Positions 6,072 to 11,514 of a stretch of DNA of 11,514 nucleotides are shown here, piece by piece. Under the pieces are notes generated by a model, which did not search any database, was not told the DNA's origin, and saw nothing but the letters and a program-made list of their open reading frames with translations. Location of the stretch: positions 1 through 11,514 of the forward strand of contig JAJZXT010000132.1 of NCBI GenBank assembly GCA_021806355.1, read 5' to 3'. The position numbers were made by a program, and so were the translations under genes. The stretch's first letter is position 1. Each line of letters opens with the position of its first letter. Origin of the DNA: Thermoplasmata archaeon. GTDB lineage: Archaea; Thermoplasmatota; Thermoplasmata; Thermoplasmatales; Thermoplasmataceae.

Positions 6072-7424
6072 CTACTTTATGAGAAAAGAAGTTGGATCCT
6101 CGAGGAACCCCTTCAATCTCATAATGAACCTCGCTGCGTCTGCTCCATCTATCAACCTGTGATCGCATGAGAGAGTGATGTACATCATATCCCTCTCTTC
6201 ACCATCCAGATCCAATCTCCTGACAACCCTGTGCACTCCCAATATGGCTACTTCAGGATAATTGATTATTGGGGTCGAGAAAATTCCCCCTATGCTCCCG
6301 ACATTGGATACGGTGAATGTCGAATCCTGCACATCCGAAAGGGACATCTTGTTTTCCCTTGCCCTCTTGGCAACTTCTGATATTTCCTGGGCTATCTGTT
6401 CCACCGACTTCCTGTTGGCAGATTTTATCACGCCGACAGTCAATCCCTCCTGGGTGTCAATGGCAGTCCCAATATTGTAGGAACTTTTCATTATGTATCT
6501 CTTGTTTGCCTCATCATATATTGAATTTAATTTTGGAAATTCCCTCAAGGCAACAGAGACGGCCTTAATGAAAAATGGCGTATATGATATCTTGATCTCC
6601 TTTTCCTTTAGATCCCTTATGATATTTGTGAGCTCTGTGAGATCAACCTCTTCAGCCACAGTGAAGTGAGGTATTATGCTCTTTGACTTGGTCATTTTTT
6701 CGAATATAATCCTCCTCAGCCCTTTAAGCTCAAGGATCTGGTCTTCTGCCAGTGGCTGGATCTTCTGGATCTCGACCTTAGGTGACGGGGTTTCCTCTGC
6801 AACTCTTTGAATTCTTGGTTCCTGCTCTGCGTGAACAGGCCCCTTTTCCTGTGGAGGAGCACTTGGCTCAGGTTCCTGGACTACTACTGGCTCTGGATGA
6901 GAAGGTGCTGCACTGGCATTCCTTGCCTCCTCCTTTTTCTTACTCTGCTCGGCTTCTGCCCTGTCAAGGTCTTCTAGTGTTACCCTGCCGTTGGGCCCTG
7001 TAGGTATAACCTGATCAAGATCAATATTCCTTTCCCTGGCTATTCTTCTTATTGTGGGTGATGCAACAACTTTTCTCTCCCCATCCTGATCTGCTGAATT
7101 ATTTTCATTTTCAACCATATTCTCATCCTCTGTTTTTATTTCATCCGGGGCGGCAGTTTCCATTGTTATCTCCTGTACAAGAGGGCCTTCCCCTTCGATC
7201 TCAATTATAGTCTTTCCTACTTGTACAATATCTCCTTCTTTATAAAGAATTTTCAAAACCTTCCCTTCGGTTGGTGAAGGTATGTTTACGGTGACTTTAT
7301 CCGTCATCACCTCAACCATGTCCTGTTCCTTATGGAGAATGTCGTTCTCCTTGACGTGCCATTTCACTATTTCTCCTTCAGTAACGCCTTCTCCTATATC
7401 CGGAAGCTTGAATGCAAAAGACAT
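6072..7424 (-). CDS. Dihydrolipoamide acyltransferase (E2) of a 2-oxoacid dehydrogenase complex
   Basis: E2 is the core of the complex: its lipoyl arm takes the acyl group from E1 and hands it to coenzyme A. The 450 residues contain one N-terminal lipoyl domain (about 1-78) with the lipoylated lysine K43 in TDKVTV, an acidic linker (about 88-116), a peripheral subunit-binding domain (about 120-155, ASPTIRRIARE...GPNGRVTLEDL), a long Glu/Pro/Ala-rich flexible linker (about 156-222), and the catalytic domain (about 225-450) with GSIGGIFSTPIIN and the active-site CDHRLIDGA (H422, D426). It starts two bases after the E1beta stop codon with only a weak GGAG 11 bases upstream, so translation is probably coupled. 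The lysine at K43 is the expected target of the LipB and LipA encoded in the same operon. Branched-chain oxoacids are the likely substrates, judging mainly from E1. Confidence 0.95.
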   Translation of the reverse strand: MSFAFKLPDIGEGVTEGEIVKWHVKENDILHKEQDMVEVMTDKVTVNIPSPTEGKVLKILYKEGDIVQVGKTIIEIEGEGPLVQEITMETAAPDEIKTEDENMVENENNSADQDGERKVVASPTIRRIARERNIDLDQVIPTGPNGRVTLEDLDRAEAEQSKKKEEARNASAAPSHPEPVVVQEPEPSAPPQEKGPVHAEQEPRIQRVAEETPSPKVEIQKIQPLAEDQILELKGLRRIIFEKMTKSKSIIPHFTVAEEVDLTELTNIIRDLKEKEIKISYTPFFIKAVSVALREFPKLNSIYDEANKRYIMKSSYNIGTAIDTQEGLTVGVIKSANRKSVEQIAQEISEVAKRARENKMSLSDVQDSTFTVSNVGSIGGIFSTPIINYPEVAILGVHRVVRRLDLDGEERDMMYITLSCDHRLIDGADAARFIMRLKGFLEDPTSFLIK

Positions 7425-7426
7425 GT

Positions 7427-8401
7427 TTATCTGAACTCCATTAATTTTCCAACAGCTTTCATTATCTTTCTCTCATTTGGCATATAATAATCCTCCAACC
7501 TGTATGGGAAAGGAGTATCAGGACCTGTTACCCTTAAGATGGGTGCCATCAGGTAGTCGATTGCCCTTTCAGCCAGGAAAGCTGATATCTCGGAGCCCAT
7601 TCCCAGGGTTCTTGGTGCTTCATGGACAATCATGGCTCTTCCTGTCTTTTTCACTGATTGCAGAATTGCTTCACCATCGTATGGCATGATTGTCCGAAGA
7701 TCAATTATTTCAGCATTAACCTTGTTCTTTTCAACCGCGCTATTTACCAGTGGAACCATTGAGCCGTATGTGATTATAGTCAGATCGTCCCCCTCCCTGA
7801 CGATTGAAGCTTTACCAATGGGAATCTTATATTCCTCATCCGGAACTTCCATTTTTGCGGCTCTGTAGAGTTTTTTCGGTTCAAGGAATATGATTGGATC
7901 TTCATATTCCAGTGAAGAAATTAAGAGTCCCTTGGCATCGTAGGCGTTTGAGGGTGAAATCACGGTTAAACCTGCCGTATGCGCAAAGTATGCCTCACCA
8001 CTTTGTGAATGGTAAAGGCCCCCCTTGATTCCTCCGCCATATGGGGTTCTGAGAATCATTGGGACGTTGTATTGCCCGCCAGATCTATACCTCAGCTTAG
8101 CTGCCTGGTTAACAAGCTGGTCAAATGCCGTGAATATGAAGTCCTGGAACTGAATCTCAGGTATGGGTTTCAGTCCGTTTAAAGCCATTCCGATGGCCAT
8201 ACCGACTATGCCCAACTCAACGAGAGGCATATCGATGACTCTCTCTGCGCCATATTTTGCCTGGAGCCCCTCGGTAACCCTGAATACTCCGCCATCTCTT
8301 CCAATATCCTCGCCAAGCAGAACCACTGAATCATTCTTAGAAAGAGCGAAATCAAGAGTCGAATTTATTGCCTGAACCATGTTCAATTGCCTGGAGGTCA
8401 T
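7427..8401 (-). CDS. Branched-chain-type 2-oxoacid dehydrogenase E1 component, beta subunit
   Basis: The beta subunit completes the thiamine-diphosphate active site with the alpha subunit in an alpha2beta2 E1. In 324 residues I see GEDIGRDGGVFRVTEGL (30-46), the cofactor-activating glutamate in VELGIVG (E62), the catalytic histidine in LYHSQSGEAYFAHTAGL (H131), the adjacent VISPSNAYDAKGLL (147-160), and the C-terminal transketolase-C segment. GGVFR and HSQS-EA-FAH are typical of the branched-chain subfamily. Length is normal for the family. The ATG overlaps the TGA of E1alpha (ATGA) with GAGGTG immediately upstream. The preserved catalytic residues argue for an active enzyme; acetoin or pyruvate as alternative or additional substrates cannot be excluded by sequence alone. 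Confidence 0.94.
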   Translation of the reverse strand: MTSRQLNMVQAINSTLDFALSKNDSVVLLGEDIGRDGGVFRVTEGLQAKYGAERVIDMPLVELGIVGMAIGMALNGLKPIPEIQFQDFIFTAFDQLVNQAAKLRYRSGGQYNVPMILRTPYGGGIKGGLYHSQSGEAYFAHTAGLTVISPSNAYDAKGLLISSLEYEDPIIFLEPKKLYRAAKMEVPDEEYKIPIGKASIVREGDDLTIITYGSMVPLVNSAVEKNKVNAEIIDLRTIMPYDGEAILQSVKKTGRAMIVHEAPRTLGMGSEISAFLAERAIDYLMAPILRVTGPDTPFPYRLEDYYMPNERKIMKAVGKLMEFR

Positions 8402-9411
8402 AGCACCTCACCCTTCTCTTCCTTAATAATCCAGGTCATCTCTTTGTAAACATCATCAAACATTGTTTCCGGTTTTGGAGGCGGAATCTTCTCCCTTTCA
8501 TCGAATTTCTCATCGACAATTCTTTTCGCTTCAGATTTCATCTTGTCAATTACCTCATCGGTAATGTAATCAAGCTCCTTCAGCCTCTTTTCTGCAATTA
8601 CTATTGGATCCTTTTCACTTCCCTCGGTAATACCTTCTGACCTGTATTTCGAAGGATCATCAGATGTTGAATGGGGGCCTATTCTGTAGCTGACAGCCTC
8701 TATCAGTACCGGGCCTTTTCCAGATCTTGCCCTTTCAACAGCCTCCTTGGCAACCTTAAAGGTCTCGAGGAAGTCATTTCCATCAACCTTTACACCATGA
8801 GCGCCATATGCTTCAGCCTTCTTCCAGATTTCAACCTTTGTCTGCTTTTCAACCGGAAGGGAAATTGCCCACTGGTTGTTTTCGCACAGAAATATTATCG
8901 GCAGGTTGAACACCGATGCAAGGTTCATAGCAGCGTGGAAATCAGGCGTTGAGGTTGATCCATCGCCAAACGTCGTTACAACGACCTTGTCTTCCTTCCT
9001 AAGTTTAATGGCATAGGCAGCTCCAACCGCCAATGGCAAATTTGCAGCAACCGGGCTCTGGACTGACATGAAGTTATACTCCTTCGCATTGTAATGTGAT
9101 GGCATCTGCCTCCCCTTTGCGGAATCCTCCCCGTTGCCCATTATCTGGTCAAGAAGGATTTCAATAGGAACTCCCCTGTGAATCATGAATGGAACGTCCC
9201 TGTAATATTCATAAACAAGGTCGCCCTTCTTCAGGGCCATTGAAACACCAACCTGGGTGGCTTCCTGTCCAATTGTTGGGGTGTAAAAGCCTACCCTTCC
9301 CTGCCTCTGTGCAGATACGATTTTCTTGTCAAACATTCTCGACAGTATCATAGAGCTGTACGCTCTTAGGAATACATCCTTTTCTTCTTGATCATTAAAA
9401 TCCTCTGTCAT
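8398..9411 (-). CDS. Branched-chain-type 2-oxoacid dehydrogenase E1 component, alpha subunit
   Basis: The alpha subunit binds thiamine diphosphate and decarboxylates 2-oxoacids. Across 337 residues the thiamine-diphosphate motif runs from GDGSTSTPDFH (149-159) to CENNQWAIS (176-184), and the active-site loop YRIGPHSTSDDPSKYR (242-257) is close to the branched-chain E1alpha form (H-S-T-S-D-D). The TPTIGQEA (44-51) and SHY (105-107) segments are also family-typical. Thermoplasma acidophilum has a biochemically characterised complex of this arrangement that uses branched-chain oxoacids and, less well, pyruvate; assignment here follows by analogy. The ATG overlaps the lipA stop codon (ATGA). GGAGGT (9419-9424), seven bases upstream, is the strongest Shine-Dalgarno site in the operon, so this gene may be translated more strongly than lipA. 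Confidence 0.94.
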   Translation of the reverse strand: MTEDFNDQEEKDVFLRAYSSMILSRMFDKKIVSAQRQGRVGFYTPTIGQEATQVGVSMALKKGDLVYEYYRDVPFMIHRGVPIEILLDQIMGNGEDSAKGRQMPSHYNAKEYNFMSVQSPVAANLPLAVGAAYAIKLRKEDKVVVTTFGDGSTSTPDFHAAMNLASVFNLPIIFLCENNQWAISLPVEKQTKVEIWKKAEAYGAHGVKVDGNDFLETFKVAKEAVERARSGKGPVLIEAVSYRIGPHSTSDDPSKYRSEGITEGSEKDPIVIAEKRLKELDYITDEVIDKMKSEAKRIVDEKFDEREKIPPPKPETMFDDVYKEMTWIIKEEKGEVL

Positions 9412-10268
9412 TTAACCAACCTCCTCGATGCCCATGCCTCGGCAGCTCTGTAAGAGGTTCTCACCAATGGCCCTGAAGCCACAAATGAAAACCCCTTCTC
9501 GTACCCTATATTTTCAAACATCTTGAATCTCTCCTTTGAACAGTATTCAGTAACCTCAATCTGCTTCCTTGAGGGCCTTAAATATTGGCCTATGGTCAAA
9601 ATATCAACACCAGCTCCACGCAAATCATCCATGGTTTTCACCACCTCGTGGTCCAATTCCCCATGCCCGAGCATGATGGATGACTTGGTGATAAGTGAGC
9701 TATTTCTAATCTTGAAATATTTCAACACTTTTAAAGATTGCTCATAGGTTGCCCTATGATCTCGTATTATTGGAGTAAGCCTCCTGACGGTCTCTACATT
9801 ATGAGCCAGAACGTCAGGGTTTGCATCGAATATTTTGTCAAGGAATTCTTCCCTGCCTGAGAAATCAGGGATAAGCGCCTCTACAAGAACTCCTGCCTGC
9901 CTGACCTCATTTATAACCTTAGCATAATGTCCGGAACCCTGATCAGGGAGGTCATCCCTATCCACTGATGTAATGACAGCATATTTTAGATTCATTTCAA
10001 TAACGGAATCTCGCACCTTCTCCGGCTCCTCTGGATCTACCGGTAGCATTCCGCCGTGAGTCACCGAACAAAACCTGCATCCCCTGGAGCAATTGCTCCC
10101 CAATATCATGAAAGTCGCGGTTCCAGAATCCCAGCATTCGGCTATGTTGGGGCACCTTGCTTCCTGGCATACGGTATGAAGGTTCTTGCCTACCAGATTC
10201 TTCTTGATGGATAGGTAATTTTCCCCCGATGGGATGTTGACCTTAACGTAGCCGGGCTTCACGGACAT
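9408..10268 (-). CDS. lipA: Lipoyl synthase (radical SAM)
   Basis: LipA inserts two sulfur atoms at C6 and C8 of protein-bound octanoyl groups. The 286-residue protein has both iron-sulfur sites of the family: the auxiliary cluster cysteines CQEARCPNIAEC (C34, C39, C45) and the radical-SAM cluster CSRGCRFC (C60, C64, C67). It also has the C-terminal RTSYRA (270-275) whose serine (S272) is the fourth ligand of the auxiliary cluster. Other core segments present are TSVDRDDLPDQGS (100-112) and AHNVETV (155-161). Length is normal to slightly short. It is the first gene of the operon. The ATG (10266-10268) has no Shine-Dalgarno site; TATA-like boxes lie upstream. The complete set of cluster ligands argues for an active enzyme. 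Radical-SAM biotin synthase is excluded by the auxiliary cysteines. The LipA/LipB route is the classical bacterial one, so transfer from bacteria is possible but not shown here. Confidence 0.96.
   Translation of the reverse strand: MSVKPGYVKVNIPSGENYLSIKKNLVGKNLHTVCQEARCPNIAECWDSGTATFMILGSNCSRGCRFCSVTHGGMLPVDPEEPEKVRDSVIEMNLKYAVITSVDRDDLPDQGSGHYAKVINEVRQAGVLVEALIPDFSGREEFLDKIFDANPDVLAHNVETVRRLTPIIRDHRATYEQSLKVLKYFKIRNSSLITKSSIMLGHGELDHEVVKTMDDLRGAGVDILTIGQYLRPSRKQIEVTEYCSKERFKMFENIGYEKGFSFVASGPLVRTSYRAAEAWASRRLVK
9419..9424 (-). promoter_or_regulatory. Strong Shine-Dalgarno site of E1alpha
   Basis: GGAGGT on the minus strand, seven bases before the ATG of E1alpha and inside the end of lipA. 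It supports the chosen start and independent ribosome entry at the first structural gene of the complex, in contrast to the Shine-Dalgarno-less lipA start. Confidence 0.65.
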
Positions 10269-10383
10269 ATATAATTAATCTATATACTAAATTATCGCTA
10301 ATGCTTATGGATTTATAACCCACGGCTTGTGGTTTAAATACTGGCCATTAAATGGGAAAGGAATAAATAACTTCCAACAATAA
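10269..10383. promoter_or_regulatory. Divergent promoter region of lipA-odh operon and ilvE
   Basis: The 115-base gap carries a minus-strand TATA-like box (TTATAAAT, 10311-10318), which would start lipA transcription near 10289 with a leader of about 20 bases. A plus-strand box (TTTAAATA, 10333-10340) would start ilvE transcription near 10362. Alternative boxes exist: TATATA at 10281-10286 for lipA, and AATAAATA around 10361-10369, which would suit a leaderless start at the second ilvE ATG (10390). Which are used cannot be decided from sequence. Confidence 0.5.
10316..10336. repeat. Imperfect inverted repeat, candidate operator
   Basis: Arms TAACCCAC (10316-10323) and GTGGTTTA (10329-10336) pair at seven of eight positions around the five-base spacer GGCTT. 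The dyad is centred at 10326, between the two TATA-like boxes, and each arm overlaps the inner end of one box, so a bound dimeric regulator could affect both directions. The binding protein is unknown. Confidence 0.4.
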
Positions 10384-11316
10384 ATGGTCATGACTGACAG
10401 TCAAAAATGCTGGCTTAATGGACAAATTATACCACTCCCTGAAGCAAAAGTTTCAATAATGACTCATTCTCTTCAATACGGCAGTGGAATTTTTGAAGGA
10501 ATCCGGGCGTATGAAACATCAGAAGGCCCTGCCATATTCAGGTTAGAGGAACATGTTAATAGGTTCATGAAAACTGCCAGAATATATATGATGGATATAG
10601 GTTATACAAATGAGCAAATCAGGGACGCCATAATTGAAACGGTAAGGGAGAACAACCTTAAATCGGCATACATCCGGCCATTTGCTTTTTATGATGACTC
10701 AAAGGTAGGGGTATCCACATACAACAAGAAAATAAGCGTATTCATAGGTGCATTTGAATTCGGTAAGTATTTTTCGAATGCTGACGCCGGATTAAAGTGC
10801 AAAATATCATCCCTGAGGAGATTTGATTCATCATCCCTGCCAACACAGGCCAAGGGAAGCGGAAATTATCTCAATTCGGTATTGGCAATGAAGGAGGCAA
10901 GAAGAAGCGGATTTGACGAAGCTATTCTTCTTGACAGGAATGGCATGGTTGCAGAAGGCCCTGGCGAAAACATATTCCTGGTTCGTGATGGAAAACTCAT
11001 AACCCCAGGAGAAGACAGTTCTATCTTGCTCGGAATCACGAGAATGTCTCTTCTCGAATTGGCCAGGGATATGGGAATAGAGGTAGTGGAAAGATTCGTC
11101 CATAGAGAAGAAATTTATGTGGCAGACGAACTCTTCTTCTGTGGAACCGCGGCTGAAATAACTCCCATTTTAAACGTTGACGGTGTTGACATAGCCAACG
11201 GCAAGGTAGGTCCAATCACAAGGAAAATCAGGGATGAATTTTTCAACATAGTCCAGGGAAAAGAACCAAAGTACTCAAAATGGTTGACAAAGGCTATGGC
11301 GGAAATAGATGGTTGA
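10384..11316 (+). CDS. ilvE: Branched-chain amino acid aminotransferase (PLP fold type IV)
   Basis: The enzyme interconverts Leu, Ile and Val with their 2-oxoacids, using glutamate/2-oxoglutarate. The 310-residue protein has the N-terminal WLNGQIIPLPEAKVSIM start typical of class IV aminotransferases, HSLQYGSGIFEGIRAY (28-43), the cofactor-phosphate contacts around R60, the PLP-binding lysine in QAKGSGNYLNS (K157), EGPGENIF (191-198, E192), and the C-terminal CGTAAEITPI (253-262). Length matches bacterial and archaeal IlvE (about 300-310). YGSG-FEGIRAY and the R-P segment (98-99) favour branched-chain aminotransferase over D-amino acid aminotransferase or aminodeoxychorismate lyase. It is divergent from the branched-chain oxoacid dehydrogenase operon, which would use its products. 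Two start codons, 10384 and 10390, are two codons apart, and neither has a Shine-Dalgarno site; the shorter form begins MTDSQKCW. Confidence 0.93.
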   Translation: MVMTDSQKCWLNGQIIPLPEAKVSIMTHSLQYGSGIFEGIRAYETSEGPAIFRLEEHVNRFMKTARIYMMDIGYTNEQIRDAIIETVRENNLKSAYIRPFAFYDDSKVGVSTYNKKISVFIGAFEFGKYFSNADAGLKCKISSLRRFDSSSLPTQAKGSGNYLNSVLAMKEARRSGFDEAILLDRNGMVAEGPGENIFLVRDGKLITPGEDSSILLGITRMSLLELARDMGIEVVERFVHREEIYVADELFFCGTAAEITPILNVDGVDIANGKVGPITRKIRDEFFNIVQGKEPKYSKWLTKAMAEIDG

Positions 11317-11320
11317 TTTA

Positions 11321-11514
11321 CTACAACCTTCTAATCACATTACTCAAATCATGCAATAGATAAGCCTTATCCCTCATTTCATTATTGTATGTATTCTCAG
11401 CCAATGAATTACTGAGCTTTGTTTCTATTGCTTTTTCTACTGGTTTCAGGGCATTCTTTCCCACTTTTGCTCTTATGTTTTCTTGTGGTTGTTAGCGTAA
11501 CTGGAAATTACGTA
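11321..11514 (-). pseudogene. 3' end of an unrecognised, probably broken gene
   Basis: On the minus strand one frame is open for 56 codons from 11491 to a TAG at 11321-11323, with protein-like composition (for example KNALKPVEKAIETKL and RDKAYLLHDLSNVIRRL). An in-frame TAA at 11492-11494 interrupts it; the frame beyond the stop is open to the window edge. The frame one base off is also open just upstream (residues YVISSYANNHKKT, 11476-11514), so a frameshift near 11476-11490 is an alternative explanation. No ATG opens the 56-codon stretch near its beginning; a GTG would give only about 47 residues. The end lies four bases from the ilvE stop, convergently. I do not recognise the family; a degraded transposase or other accessory gene is possible. 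Confidence 0.3.

Noticed and set aside
8398..9411. Pyruvate or acetoin dehydrogenase instead of branched-chain oxoacid dehydrogenase
   Set aside because: Not excluded, but the E1alpha loop with H-S-T-S-D-D and the E1beta GGVFR and HSQS-EA-FAH segments fit the branched-chain group better.

Overview
The window looks like a chromosomal segment of an archaeon of the order Thermoplasmatales (Thermoplasma/Ferroplasma/Cuniculiplasma relatives). This is an inference from several things seen here. A-rich TATA-like boxes lie about 25 bases upstream of start codons that lack Shine-Dalgarno sites (leaderless style). Arg is mostly encoded by AGG/AGA and Ile often by ATA. A class III signal-peptide pilin-like protein is present, and the tRNA gene lacks an encoded CCA. 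The 2-oxoacid dehydrogenase gene order E1alpha-E1beta-E2-E3 is also known from Thermoplasma. I cannot name the species.

Left part (1-1017): the 3' part of a cysteine-containing, sequon-rich pilin-like surface protein; a decayed minus-strand gene whose remaining residues resemble the C-terminus of an M28-family zinc aminopeptidase; and a tRNA-Pro(TGG) with its own promoter and oligo-T terminator.

Middle (1018-4052): a minus-strand group made of a zinc-ribbon membrane protein, a DNA methyltransferase with an HPPY motif (ATGA overlap between these two), and a D12-class (Dam-like) adenine methyltransferase that has its own promoter and a GTG start. No restriction endonuclease is visible. A divergent 137-residue orphan gene follows on the plus strand.

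Right part (4097-11316): six tightly packed minus-strand genes, lipA - E1alpha - E1beta - E2 - E3 (lpd) - lipB. Junctions are ATGA overlaps, gaps of 2 and 15 bases, and one 35-base overlap. The operon encodes a whole branched-chain-type 2-oxoacid dehydrogenase complex plus the two enzymes that would make its lipoyl cofactor in place. Divergent from it is a class IV (branched-chain) aminotransferase, ilvE. The two units share a 115-base promoter region with an imperfect 21-base dyad between their TATA-like boxes. Together they suggest a pathway in which the aminotransferase interconverts Leu/Ile/Val and branched 2-oxoacids, and the lipoylated complex oxidatively decarboxylates the oxoacids to branched acyl-CoAs plus NADH. 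The right edge (11321-11514) holds the minus-strand end of an unrecognised, probably broken gene.

The most interesting points are the self-contained lipoylation cassette in an archaeon (where the octanoyl donor for LipB is unclear), the shared dyad between the two branched-chain units, and the previously hidden peptidase remnant.
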